A DNA stretch of 64,000 nt from Azospirillum sp. TSA2s (GTDB taxonomy: Bacteria; Pseudomonadota; Alphaproteobacteria; Azospirillales; Azospirillaceae): contig NZ_CP039642.1 of the NCBI RefSeq assembly GCF_004923315.1, positions 434,001 to 498,000 of the forward strand. The letters are read 5' to 3'. Below the pieces are notes generated by a model that saw only the letters and a list, made by a program, of their open reading frames with translations, did not search any database and was not told the origin of the DNA. The position numbers and the translations under genes were made by a program. Position 1 is the first letter of the stretch. The number at the start of each line of letters is the position of its first letter. Shown here piece by piece: positions 17,343 to 26,908 of the stretch.

Positions 17343-17830
17343 AGGTTCAGGGCGACAAGGAGTAGGGCTATAAGGAGGACGCCGATCCCGACACCAACGG
17401 TTAGGGGACCTGTTCGGTTCTTTTTTTTTAACTTCGCTAACCTACCGCTGATAGCCTGAATGTGCTCAGGTTCGACAGTGCGACCGATCTTCGTGGCGAA
17501 GCCTCGAATTGCCTGGATGAGGTTCTCGCATTCGGCCCGTGGTTCGTCGTTACTGTTGAACTCACCGCAGCAGAGAATTGGTGCACGACGACCTGCTTGG
17601 TCAAGCTGCTCGGAATAGACCTGCACTAGGAAGCGCGAGCGATGGAAAATCAGTTCGGCACCATTGGCCTGCAGCAAAACCTCTCCTTCGCGAGCAACCT
17701 CAGAGATCTGATTCGTGACTTGCCGACGGCGCGTTTGGTCGTCGGCAGGGAGGAGTTCGTCACTAATCTGGTAGTGGTCAGGTGATGTGTTGTCCAGCGC
17801 CTGCGCCTTGAAGCTCAATGGCCCGTTCAT
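17339..17830 (-). CDS. second gene of GTPase operon, tail-anchored membrane protein
   Basis: A 163-aa protein. Residues 1-135 are soluble (helical VTNQISEVAREGEVLLQ, then strands ELIFHRSRFLVQVYSE). A basic stretch (KLKKKNR) precedes a single C-terminal transmembrane segment (about residues 141-163, GVGIGVLLIALLLVALNL). This places the domain in the cytoplasm, at the same membrane as the N-anchored GTPase. It overlaps both neighbours by 4 bp. No family recognised; a GTPase adaptor or regulator is the simplest reading. Confidence 0.6.
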   Translation of the reverse strand: MNGPLSFKAQALDNTSPDHYQISDELLPADDQTRRRQVTNQISEVAREGEVLLQANGAELIFHRSRFLVQVYSEQLDQAGRRAPILCCGEFNSNDEPRAECENLIQAIRGFATKIGRTVEPEHIQAISGRLAKLKKKNRTGPLTVGVGIGVLLIALLLVALNL

Positions 17831-18510
17831 GCGGTCGTCTGCCGGAAGATGTCGCTCACAAGACGCTCGGTCCCATCCCTATCCTTCAAACTCCCAGCCA
17901 CGCATTTAACGTTCTTGGAGCCTCTCCCGTGATTGATCAGGTTTTGCACTGCAGGCTTCTTCCAAAAGGCGTCGGTGAATTCCGTTTTTCCGCCGTGAGG
18001 AAGTGATGCATACTCAGATATCAGATCGCAGTGGGTAGCTATCAAGAAAAAGTGCGGAGGGCTGTCTTTGCGATCGTCAAACCACTCGCCGATATGCCTC
18101 ATTTCGCTAAGTACAGTTTTCTCATAGGCAGAATCACCCCTGTGAATCTTGCTCGCATCAATGAGATAGCAGGCAACATCGGCATCCCGATACAAGCGCT
18201 CCCAGTCGTCGTGAGATTGGATATCCCCTGGTACGTCCATGGTGTCTTCTATTTTCAGCTCCAATTCTTGAAGCCGAAACGTTTTCCCGCTGTATTTTTC
18301 AGGCTTCGGAGTTGCGATGTACTCTTCCGAAAGCTCACCTTTCAATAGAAACTTGATAATTGTGGTTTTTCCTGATGCTCGAGGACCGAGAACTGCAATT
18401 CTCTTACCTTTGAGTTCCTTCTCAACTTTCTGCCAGTTCTCGATAATCTTCTTCCCAGCAGCTAAGACCAGAAGAGTACCCACACCAGCAGCAATGTATT
18501 GCCAAACCAT
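17827..18510 (-). CDS. membrane-anchored small GTPase
   Basis: A 227-aa protein. An N-terminal transmembrane segment (residues 3-19) leads through a short helix to a G domain: P-loop GPRASGKTT (42-50), switch II DVPGD (92-96, in place of DxxG followed by Gln), THCD (159-162, the base-specificity motif) and a G5-like GSLKD near 210. The layout resembles the eukaryotic SRP receptor beta subunit: one anchor plus a Ras-like domain. It is the first gene of a three-gene operon with ATGA overlaps. It probably acts as a switch at the inner membrane, recruiting its two partners. The family is not one I can name; the GTPase call is firm. Confidence 0.75.
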   Translation of the reverse strand: MVWQYIAAGVGTLLVLAAGKKIIENWQKVEKELKGKRIAVLGPRASGKTTIIKFLLKGELSEEYIATPKPEKYSGKTFRLQELELKIEDTMDVPGDIQSHDDWERLYRDADVACYLIDASKIHRGDSAYEKTVLSEMRHIGEWFDDRKDSPPHFFLIATHCDLISEYASLPHGGKTEFTDAFWKKPAVQNLINHGRGSKNVKCVAGSLKDRDGTERLVSDIFRQTTA

Positions 18511-18881
18511 AAAATATACTCTCGCATATCGTTTCCTAAAAGGTTACCCGCCGCGGTACGCTACGTCTACACGAAATCTCACTCTGATTTCACTTGCGCG
18601 GAGAAATAGGGAATATTTTGGCTTTGCAAGCAGAAACATAATGTGGAAAACATTCCCGCTGGTAGAAGCAGGGCATCACCGCCTTGAATATGACCAAACC
18701 TCCGCATGGTCGTTCAGATTTCCTCCGTAAGACGGAGGTTTATCTGCCACCACTACGGCGGCTGAGTTTCAGAGAACGTCCGAGGCGTTATTCTCCAATT
18801 GACAACTCGGAAGTACACTCATGGGTTGATTTAATTAAATCTGGCACTACCATACGAAAATCGAACGTATGGAGGACGCTA
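18511..18881. other. intergenic between divergent genes
   Basis: Promoter space of the GTPase operon (minus) and the DUF6641-like gene (plus). It holds a hairpin CCTCCGT-AAG-ACGGAGG (18722-18738), a -35-like TTGACA (18799-18804) and the operator palindrome listed separately. No gene seen. Confidence 0.5.
18850..18872. promoter_or_regulatory. inverted repeat overlapping the ribosome-binding site
   Basis: CCATACG-N9-CGTATGG is a perfect 7-9-7 inverted repeat whose right arm runs into the GGAGG ribosome-binding site (18871-18875). A near copy (one arm mismatched) precedes the truncated paralogue at 16444. It is probably an operator, or an element that controls translation. Confidence 0.5.
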
Positions 18882-19352
18882 ATGAGCATCCTGGAGAACT
18901 TGACCCTCACGAACATCGCCAAGCGGGGCGAAGCCAGCGCAGATGGGATTGCCCGGCGCAAGCTGCTCGACGCACTGGCGCTTCAGATCGAGGCCGCGAC
19001 GGCGGCGATCAAAGGAGAGGTGTTCATCCGCCGTGTCGGCCGGTGGGTGGAGGTCGATGGCACAAAGGAACGCCGCGACGTGCCGGTGCGGTTCCGGCCC
19101 TGGTGGTGGAACGACGAGGCGGGGACGATTCACCTCCACATCCACTATGGTAACCGACCGCTCGAACTTAGGCCCGGCAAGTCGGTCATCACCGTGGGCA
19201 CCATGGACCAGCTGGTGCCGGTGCTGGAACAGGTTCGTCAGGCCGTCACGGCTGGGGAACTCGACAAGGTGATTGCCGGCGCGGTCGCAAGTCGTCAGCG
19301 GGTGCTGAAGAAGCCGACGACGATTTCCAAGGCCGGAAAGACCGCACAATGA
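18882..19352 (+). CDS. DUF6641-like protein of alphaproteobacterial mobile DNA
   Basis: A 156-aa protein starting MSILENLTLTNIAKRG; GGAGG 7 nt upstream fixes the start at 18882 although the frame opens earlier. A basic helix, a VPVRFRPWWWNDEAGTIHLH segment and a helical C-terminus (MDQLVPVLEQVRQAVTAGEL) match a small family I recall as DUF6641 (from memory). Function unknown. It overlaps the next gene by 4 bp. A truncated, diverged copy of its 5' end lies on the far side of the GTPase operon. Confidence 0.6.
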   Translation: MSILENLTLTNIAKRGEASADGIARRKLLDALALQIEAATAAIKGEVFIRRVGRWVEVDGTKERRDVPVRFRPWWWNDEAGTIHLHIHYGNRPLELRPGKSVITVGTMDQLVPVLEQVRQAVTAGELDKVIAGAVASRQRVLKKPTTISKAGKTAQ

Positions 19353-19690
19353 CTGACAAGGCGATGGGGCGTGCGGCGGAAATCGCGCGCCTCAACGACC
19401 ATCTTCGCCGCACCTTCGAGGGTGGGCGGGTGGTCATCACCGCTGGCATCGCCGCGCTCGATCCCCTGCACGTCAGTCTCATCCTGGCAGGGGTTCGCAC
19501 CTTCAACGCCTTTACAGAGGACAACGACCCACATGGCGAACATGATTGCGCGACCATGACGGTACGGGAGACGCGGATCATGTGGAAGATCGACTACTAC
19601 GACCCCACCATGACCTACCTGTCCTCCGATGCCGCCGATCCCAGCTTGACCGTGCGGGTGCTGACGATCATGCTAGCAAGCGAATATTAG
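19349..19690 (+). CDS. DUF3768 family protein
   Basis: A 113-aa protein. The pattern RTFEGGRVVITAGIAAL, FNAFTEDNDPHGEHDC, WKIDYYD and the ending LTIMLASEY is characteristic of DUF3768 proteins, which are widespread on alphaproteobacterial plasmids and islands. The biochemical function is not known. Translation is coupled to the preceding gene (ATGA overlap). It is the last gene before the tRNA-Phe scar. Confidence 0.75.
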   Translation: MTDKAMGRAAEIARLNDHLRRTFEGGRVVITAGIAALDPLHVSLILAGVRTFNAFTEDNDPHGEHDCATMTVRETRIMWKIDYYDPTMTYLSSDAADPSLTVRVLTIMLASEY

Positions 19691-19807
19691 AAGATCGTCC
19701 AAAAGGTCGAGAGGATTTTATTCCTTGCTTTCGTAGCCCTAGCACAATGCTAGCACACAATGCGGTACATTCATTTGAAATCAATAGCTTAAGCTACGCC
19801 GTTTGCA

Positions 19808-19853
19808 ACTGAAAATCCCCGTGTCGGCGGTTCGACTCCGTCCCTGGGCACCA
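19808..19853 (+). other. 3' half of a tRNA-Phe gene, island attachment site
   Basis: ACTGAAAATCCCC is the anticodon loop (GAA) and the 3' side of its stem; it is followed by a variable loop, a T arm (GGCGGTTCGACTCCGTC) and CCTGGGCACCA. The 5' half is missing: the bases before it cannot pair with TCCCC. This is what integration into tRNA-Phe leaves at one end of an island; the intact tRNA should lie beyond the left edge of the window. Confidence 0.8.
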
Positions 19854-19946
19854 TCCTTCCTTCGAAGTTCAAGGTCTGGATGGTGTGCTTCGGTCAAGCC
19901 AACTGACCATACTCTTCCCGCGTATCATCAAGTTCTTTCGCTCTTC

Positions 19947-20702
19947 TTAAAGCGGCTCGGACTCTGACCATCCCACCCGCCCGATCCCCGGCAGTTTCAC
20001 TGCAAGGTCCAGCGGGTCGATTCCCACCGTCAGCCCCAGCAAATTCACCTCCAGCCCCTCCTCCAGCGCCAGCAGCAGGCCGGCGACGCCGAACAGGCTG
20101 ATCTGCCAGCCGGTGCCGCTCGGCGCCCGCGCGAACACGCCGCGGCCCAGGTAATCCTTGCCCAGCGCGGTCGATGGCAGGTCGAGCCGCAATTCCGGCA
20201 CGGCGCGGGCGACCCAGGCGGCGAAGGTGTTGCTGTTGGGGCCGGGCCAGACGCGGTACTCGCCGGCATAGGGGTAGCTGGCGGCGGCCTTGGCGATCTT
20301 GGGGATGGCGGTTTCGGCGGCGGGACCGCGCAGTTCGCCCAACAGGGTGGGCTGGGCGCCGAACCAACGACCGTCGGGGTCGCGGTTGCTGACGGAGACC
20401 ACGGACAGGCCGCGATAGGCGCGCCAGCCGATCACCTCGTAGACCGTATAGCTGCGGGCGCCGGCCGGCTTCACCGCGAACCAGGGGTGCACGCCGAAGG
20501 CGCCGCGCCAGGACAGGACGCGGGCGGCATAGACCTGGACCACCGCTTCCGGCGTCGTCGCCGCTTCGGGGGCGAGGCCCACCGGGCTGCGGTCGATGCG
20601 GCTCCAGTCGACAGCCGTCGGCACCGCGCCGGAGGCAAGCAGGAACACCGGCCCGGCCAGCAGCAGGACCAGCGTCAACAGAAATGCCAGCAGCACCCTC
20701 AC
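19947..20702 (-). CDS. DUF3750 family protein
   Basis: A 251-aa protein starting with GTG at 20702. An N-terminal hydrophobic segment (residues 3-25) is a signal anchor or signal peptide. The body (HPWFAVKPAGARSYTVYEV, YPYAGEYRVWPGPNSNTF, WQISLFGVAG) matches the DUF3750 family, common in Gram-negative bacteria and without known function. It is probably periplasmic. It is the first core gene after the island scar. Confidence 0.7.
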   Translation of the reverse strand: MRVLLAFLLTLVLLLAGPVFLLASGAVPTAVDWSRIDRSPVGLAPEAATTPEAVVQVYAARVLSWRGAFGVHPWFAVKPAGARSYTVYEVIGWRAYRGLSVVSVSNRDPDGRWFGAQPTLLGELRGPAAETAIPKIAKAAASYPYAGEYRVWPGPNSNTFAAWVARAVPELRLDLPSTALGKDYLGRGVFARAPSGTGWQISLFGVAGLLLALEEGLEVNLLGLTVGIDPLDLAVKLPGIGRVGWSESEPL

Positions 20703-20791
20703 GGCCCTCGCGCCCTATTACCGCCCGCCTTCCATGTAGTCATTGCGACGGCGGATTTCCGGTGACAGCGGAGGGACAGCGCAGAGGCGGC

Positions 20792-21634
20792 TCAGATGCT
20801 GTAATCGCCCTGTTGCAGGCTCTGGTCCATGGTGAGCGCCGGCGCCGGCTCGTCGCGGCACCAGCCGACGACCTTGGCGGGCACGCCGGCCACGGTGGCG
20901 CAGCCGGGCACGTCCTTCAACACGACGCTGCCGGCGCCGACCTTGGCGTGGGCGCCGATGGTGATGTTGCCCAGCACCTTGGCCCCGGCCGACAGCAGCA
21001 CGCCGTCGCGCACCTTGGGGTGACGGTCGCCATGCTCCTTGCCGGTGCCGCCCAGCGTGACGTTCTGCAGGATCGACACGTCGTTGCCGATCACCGCCGT
21101 CTCGCCGATCACCACGCCGGTGCCGTGGTCGATGAACACGCCGCGCCCGACCGGCACCGCCGGGTGGATGTCGACGGCGAAGGCTTCCGACACCCGGCTT
21201 TGCAGGAAATGGGCAAGGTCGTGCCGGCCGCCCCGCCACAGCCAGTGGGCGACGCGGTGCCATTGCAGGGCGTGGTAGCCCTTGAAATAGAGGAAGGGCG
21301 TCAGGCAGCCGTCGGCGGCCGGATCGCGCGCCAGGATGGCGGCGAGGTCGGCGGCGGCGGCCTCGACGATGGCCGGGTCGGACTCCATGGCGTCGCGCAC
21401 CACGGCGGCCAGCCGGTCTTCCGGCATGGCGCGGTCGGCCAGCTTGCGCACCAGCAGGGCCGCCAGCGCCGGGCCGAAGCCGTCGCGCGCCAGCACCGCG
21501 TCGTAGAGGTAGGGAGCGAGGCCGCTTTCCTCCTCCGCCACCCGGGCGGCGTCGGCGCGCAGGCTGCGCCACAGCGACTGTTCGACCGTTTCGGCCGCCT
21601 CGCGCATCGTGACGTCCAGGCTGTCCATCGCCAT
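20792..21634 (-). CDS. cysE: serine O-acetyltransferase
   Basis: Transfers acetyl from acetyl-CoA to L-serine, giving O-acetylserine for cysteine synthesis in the cytoplasm. The N-terminal helical domain is followed by a left-handed beta-helix of hexapeptide repeats (VDIHPAVPVGRGVFIDHGTG, VIGETAVIGNDVSI, GNITIGAHAKVGAGSVV). His in DHGTG and in GDRHPKV fits the catalytic and substrate residues of CysE. Length 280 aa is normal. The ATG at 21634 follows AAGGG; a TTG at 21649 is an alternative. Confidence 0.9.
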   Translation of the reverse strand: MAMDSLDVTMREAAETVEQSLWRSLRADAARVAEEESGLAPYLYDAVLARDGFGPALAALLVRKLADRAMPEDRLAAVVRDAMESDPAIVEAAAADLAAILARDPAADGCLTPFLYFKGYHALQWHRVAHWLWRGGRHDLAHFLQSRVSEAFAVDIHPAVPVGRGVFIDHGTGVVIGETAVIGNDVSILQNVTLGGTGKEHGDRHPKVRDGVLLSAGAKVLGNITIGAHAKVGAGSVVLKDVPGCATVAGVPAKVVGWCRDEPAPALTMDQSLQQGDYSI

Positions 21635-21658
21635 CACCCTTTCCCGCAAACAAGGCTG

Positions 21659-22630
21659 TTACTGTGGTGAGCGGCCCCCGGTCCGGTCAAGGCCGTTGCC
21701 GTCAAGGCTGCTTCCCGTTCCACCATCGCCATGCGCACGGCGGAAAGCCTGCGGCGACCGCCCTTCGCGCTTGGTGAAGAAGCGCGAGAAATAAGCCGGG
21801 TCCTCGAAGCCCAGGGCATAGCCGATCTCCGCCATGCCGTGGCTGGTGTAGATCAGCGAACGGCGGGCCTCCAGCATCAGCCGGGCATGGACCAGCTGCA
21901 GGGTCGACAGGCCGGTGACCCGGCGGCAGGCGGCGTTCAGCCGGCCGGGCGTGACCCCGAGCGCGGCGGCATAGCGCTCCACCGGCCAATGCTGGCTGAA
22001 CCGCTCGTCGATCATCGGCCGCAGTCGGGCGAGCAGCCGCAAATCGGGCGACAGCCCCTGCCCGTCGCGCCCCGCCTCGTCCCGCCGCCGGTCGGCTGCC
22101 AGCCGCGCGGTGGCGACCAGCAGAAGCATCACCTGCGCCGAAATCGCGCTGGCCCGGCCGATGTGGTGGGCGCGGAACTCCCGCCTGATTTCGCCGAAAC
22201 AGCGGTCGAGCGAAGTCGCCTCGTCCGACCCGGCATTCAGGTCCCAAGCCTGCGGCAGGGCCGGTGCCTCGCGCAGTTCCGCCTCCGGCGCGGCGGCCAG
22301 CACACCGGCCAGGAACCCCTCCGACATGGTCAGCACATGGCCGTCGGTGCCGGGATCGAAGCGGAAGCCATGCACCACCTGCGCCGGCACGGTGATCAGC
22401 GCCGGGGCGCGGAAGGCCACCTCCACCCCGTCGGCGGTCAGGCGCCCGCCGCCCTCCGTGACCAGCAGCGCATGGCTCAGCCCGTCGTGGCGGTGGGGGC
22501 GGACCTCCCAATTGTACAAGCGCATCCGCTCCGGGATCGTCTCGATATGGACGAAGCGCAGCTCCGGCATCGCCGGCGGTTCGCCATACAGCCAATAGCG
22601 GGGAATGGGTTCGGCGCTGTGGGCGGACAT
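21659..22630 (-). CDS. pobR: AraC-family regulator, probably of pobA
   Basis: A 323-aa protein. An N-terminal cupin-like ligand domain (PHRHDGLSHALLVTEGGGRL) is followed by two helix-turn-helix motifs near residues 225-310 (RYAAALGVTPGRLNAACRRV, EIGYALGFEDPAYFSRFFTK). It is divergent from pobA with a 160-bp gap, as in AraC-type PobR/PobC regulators that respond to 4-hydroxybenzoate. The regulatory target is inferred from position. Confidence 0.75.
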   Translation of the reverse strand: MSAHSAEPIPRYWLYGEPPAMPELRFVHIETIPERMRLYNWEVRPHRHDGLSHALLVTEGGGRLTADGVEVAFRAPALITVPAQVVHGFRFDPGTDGHVLTMSEGFLAGVLAAAPEAELREAPALPQAWDLNAGSDEATSLDRCFGEIRREFRAHHIGRASAISAQVMLLLVATARLAADRRRDEAGRDGQGLSPDLRLLARLRPMIDERFSQHWPVERYAAALGVTPGRLNAACRRVTGLSTLQLVHARLMLEARRSLIYTSHGMAEIGYALGFEDPAYFSRFFTKREGRSPQAFRRAHGDGGTGSSLDGNGLDRTGGRSPQ

Positions 22631-22719
22631 CGCACGGGCTCCGGCAGGCTTACGATGAAAAGTACAAGCCTTTCGCCGGTTCGTCTATGTCCGGCCCTCC
22701 GCCTCCGGGAATAGCATGA

Positions 22720-24006
<1,287 letters not shown>

Positions 24007-24040
24007 GAGGGCCAGCGAGTTTCTGGAAACCGCTCTCGGT

Positions 24041-24127
24041 GGTCATCCCCGCGAAGGCGGGGAGCCAGGAGGCTCCACGGCAAGCGCTTGCAGAGTCTGG
24101 ATTCCCGCCTTCGCGGGAATGACGGCC
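24041..24127. repeat. REP-like palindromic repeat
   Basis: GTCATCCCCGCGAAGGCGGG at one end and its near-complement CCCGCCTTCGCGGGAATGAC at the other form a long hairpin with a 40-nt middle. Related copies lie at 27079-27165 and, split by an insertion sequence, at 32541-33888. Confidence 0.75.
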
Positions 24128-24186
24128 GATGGAGTTCAGGATGAGGTTCGATGCGAATCGGCTCAAACCGCCGGCGCGCCCGCCCG

Positions 24187-25095
24187 TTACGCCTGCTTGG
24201 CGTCGATGATCCCCCGGCGCACGGCGCGGGTCTTGGTGAAGTGGTCCTGCAGCTGCTGCCCCTCGCCCCAGCGGATGGCGCGCTGCAGCGCCGTCAGGTC
24301 CTCGGTGAAGCGCTGCAGGATTTCCAGCACCGCCTCGCGGTTGTTCAGGAACACGTCGCGCCACATCACCGGATCGCTGGCGGCGATGCGGGTGAAGTCG
24401 CGGAAGCCGCCGGCGGAAAACTTGATGACCTCGGACTTGGTGTCCTCCTCCAGGTCCGACGCGGTGCCGACGATGGTGTAGGCGATCAGGTGCGGCAGGT
24501 GCGAGGTGATGGCCAGCACGCGGTCATGGTGGCTGGCCTCCATGATCTCGACGGTGGAGCCGACGCGGCGCCACAGCTCCGTCACCCGCTCCAGCGCATG
24601 GCGGTCCGCCCCGGTCGGCGGGGTCAGGATGCACCAGCGGCCCTGGAACAGGGTGGCGAAGCCGGCCTCCGGACCCGAATGCTCGGTGCCCGCCACCGGG
24701 TGGCCGGGGATCAGGTGGACGCCGTCGGGCAGGTGCGGCCCGATGTCGCGCAGGGCCGCCTGCTTGACCGAGCCGACATCGGTGACGATGGTCCCACGCT
24801 GCAAAAGCGGCCCGATGGCCTCGGCGACCGCGGCGTAGCTGCCCACCGGTGTCGACAGAATCACCAGATCGGCACCGGCCAGTGCGGTTGCCGGATCGGT
24901 GGAGGCCTCCGCCACGATGCCCAACTCCAGCGCCTTGGCGCAGGTCTCGGCGCTGCGGTCGGCGCAGACGACCTGCCGCGCGATCCCATACTCCGCCAGC
25001 GCCCGTGCCAGGGAGGAGCCGATCAGACCGATGCCGATGATGGCGACGCGGTCGAACAGGGGGCCAGGAGCGGGAACGGTGTCGGTGATGGACAT
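24187..25095 (-). CDS. tyrA: prephenate/arogenate dehydrogenase
   Basis: NAD(P)-dependent oxidative decarboxylation of prephenate or arogenate in tyrosine synthesis. The Rossmann motif GIGLIGSS (residues 21-28) and the conserved HPVAGTEHSGPEAG segment (with its active-site His) and SHLPHLIAY are present, and the 302-aa length suits a monofunctional enzyme without a chorismate mutase domain. Whether it prefers prephenate or arogenate (TyrC type) cannot be told. A weak purine run precedes the start. Confidence 0.88.
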   Translation of the reverse strand: MSITDTVPAPGPLFDRVAIIGIGLIGSSLARALAEYGIARQVVCADRSAETCAKALELGIVAEASTDPATALAGADLVILSTPVGSYAAVAEAIGPLLQRGTIVTDVGSVKQAALRDIGPHLPDGVHLIPGHPVAGTEHSGPEAGFATLFQGRWCILTPPTGADRHALERVTELWRRVGSTVEIMEASHHDRVLAITSHLPHLIAYTIVGTASDLEEDTKSEVIKFSAGGFRDFTRIAASDPVMWRDVFLNNREAVLEILQRFTEDLTALQRAIRWGEGQQLQDHFTKTRAVRRGIIDAKQA

Positions 25096-25195
25096 GACGC
25101 GGGGTGTCCCGAAAGCGGAGTGAACGGGCGAAAAACCGTCCCGTTTAAACCACCTCGCGCCCGCCGGACCAAGCGATACTTTATCGCACAGTCCG

Positions 25196-26107
25196 TCACC
25201 CCTCCTTCCGTGTCATCTCCGCCCGGAGCGCTTCGGCCAGCCGCTGGAAGGTCTCCTTCCGGCCGGAGGTGCGGCGCCAGGCCAGCGCGATCCGCCGCCC
25301 CGGCCGGCCGCCGGCCAGCGGGCGCACCGCCAGATCCAACCCGCGCAGGATGCCCGAATCGACCGCCATCTGCGGCAGCAGCGTCACCCCCAGCCCGTTC
25401 GCCACCATCTGCACCAGCGTGTGCAGGCTGGTGCCCTCGAAGGCGGTGTTGTGCGGCGTGGCGTCCAGCGCGCAGGCGGCCATGGCATGGTCGCGCAGGC
25501 AGTGCCCGTCCTCCAGCAGCAGTAGATCCTCCGACGGGACCGTCACCGGCTCGGCCGGATCGCCGGCGCTCAGCCGGTGGCCGGTGGGGCAGACGAAGGA
25601 GAAGCGGTCCTCCGCGATGTCCTCCGTCTCCAGGTCGCCCATCGGATAGGGCAAGGCCAGCAGCGCCGCATCCAGCTTGCCGGCATTCAACTGATCCAGC
25701 AGCCGCGCCGTCTGATCCTCGCGCAGATAGAGGCGCAGGCGCGGGAAGGTCTCGCGCAGGGCCGGCATCACGCGGGGGATCAGGAAGGGGCCGATGGTCG
25801 GGATCACCCCGAGATGGAGCGCGCCCGACATCGGATCGGCGGCCGAGCGGGTGATGTCCACCAGCTCCTCCGCCCCCTTCAGCAATTGCCGGGCCCGCTC
25901 CGCGATCTCGCGGCCGAGCGGGGTCGGCAGCACGGAACGGCGCGTGCGCTCCACCAGCGTGGCGCCCAGCAGATCCTCAAGCTCTTGCAAGCCGGCGCTC
26001 AGCGTCGATTGGCTGACGAGACAGGCCTCCGCCGCCTGCCCGAAATGGCAGCGGTCGACGACGGCGACGAGATAGCGGAGCTGGCGCAGGGTGGGGAGCG
26101 GTTTCAT
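25196..26107 (-). CDS. oxyR: OxyR peroxide-responsive regulator
   Basis: A 303-aa LysR-type regulator: N-terminal helix-turn-helix (FGQAAEACLVSQSTLSAGLQ) and a substrate-binding-like domain. The segment EDGHCLRDHAMAAC holds the two redox cysteines in the OxyR spacing (C-x8-C), near residue 200, so disulfide sensing of hydrogen peroxide is expected. It is divergent from ahpC, and the site at 26121-26157 lies in the shared promoter region, suggesting control of ahpC and self-regulation. Confidence 0.92.
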   Translation of the reverse strand: MKPLPTLRQLRYLVAVVDRCHFGQAAEACLVSQSTLSAGLQELEDLLGATLVERTRRSVLPTPLGREIAERARQLLKGAEELVDITRSAADPMSGALHLGVIPTIGPFLIPRVMPALRETFPRLRLYLREDQTARLLDQLNAGKLDAALLALPYPMGDLETEDIAEDRFSFVCPTGHRLSAGDPAEPVTVPSEDLLLLEDGHCLRDHAMAACALDATPHNTAFEGTSLHTLVQMVANGLGVTLLPQMAVDSGILRGLDLAVRPLAGGRPGRRIALAWRRTSGRKETFQRLAEALRAEMTRKEG

Positions 26108-26120
26108 GCCGGATTATGTA

Positions 26121-26157
26121 ATCGGTTTTATCGATCAATCCAATTGGTATTTTCTAC
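26121..26157. promoter_or_regulatory. OxyR binding site between oxyR and ahpC
   Basis: Four tetramers ATCG-N7-CGAT-N7-ATTG-N7-CTAC reproduce the OxyR spacing ATAG-N7-CTAT-N7-ATAG-N7-CTAT exactly. The site begins 14 bp from the oxyR start codon and lies about 190 bp from ahpC. Confidence 0.7.
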
Positions 26158-26344
26158 TTCTCTTGATAACAGATTTCCCGTATTCCTCCACGGGTCAACG
26201 GGACACGGGAACATCGCCCCCTCCCCTGGCCACAAGGCAGGCCCTCTTGTTCGACCCGGTGCGCCGCACTAAGTCGGGCATGTCACGGCCCCCGGCCGGA
26301 GATCGAGGCGACAACCATTCATCGCACCTCATCGGAGAACACAA

Positions 26345-26908
26345 ATGTCTTTGATCAACAGCGAGATTAAGCCCTTCAAGGCGACCGCGTTCAAGAACGG
26401 CAAGTTCATCGACGTGACCGACGCCGACCTGAAGGGCAAGTGGTCGGTCGTGTTCTTCTATCCGGCCGATTTCACCTTCGTCTGCCCGACGGAGCTGGAG
26501 GATCTGGCCGACAACTACGCCGAATTCCAGAAGCTGGGCGTCGAGATCTACAGCGTCTCGACCGACACCCACTTCTGCCACAAGGCCTGGCACGACACCT
26601 CGCCGGCCATCGGCAAGATCAACTACACCATGATCGGCGATCCGACGCTGGCGATCAGCCGCAATTTCGAGGTCCTGATCGAGGAAGTCGGTCTGGCCGA
26701 CCGCGGCACCTTCGTCGTCGACCCGGACGGCAAGATCCAGATCGTCGAGATCACCGCCGGCGGCGTCGGCCGCGACGCCAAGGAACTGCTGCGCAAGATC
26801 AAGGCCGTCCAGTACGTCGCCGCCCACCCGGGCGAGGTCTGCCCGGCCAAGTGGCAGGAAGGCGAGAAGACCCTCGCCCCGTCGCTCGACCTCGTCGGCA
26901 AGATCTAA
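26345..26908 (+). CDS. ahpC: alkyl hydroperoxide reductase subunit C (peroxiredoxin)
   Basis: Reduces hydrogen peroxide and organic hydroperoxides in the cytoplasm. Typical 2-Cys peroxiredoxin of 187 aa: peroxidatic Cys 47 in FTFVCPTEL and resolving Cys 166 in [12 protein letters not shown] lies 8 nt before the start. It is re-reduced by AhpF, encoded about 400 bp downstream. Confidence 0.96.
   Translation: MSLINSEIKPFKATAFKNGKFIDVTDADLKGKWSVVFFYPADFTFVCPTELEDLADNYAEFQKLGVEIYSVSTDTHFCHKAWHDTSPAIGKINYTMIGDPTLAISRNFEVLIEEVGLADRGTFVVDPDGKIQIVEITAGGVGRDAKELLRKIKAVQYVAAHPGEVCPAKWQEGEKTLAPSLDLVGKI

Noticed and set aside
24151..25854. 567-aa plus-strand open frame across tyrA and oxyR
   Set aside because: It covers two clear minus-strand genes and their gap; composition is Arg/Pro/Gln-rich and no start signal is present.
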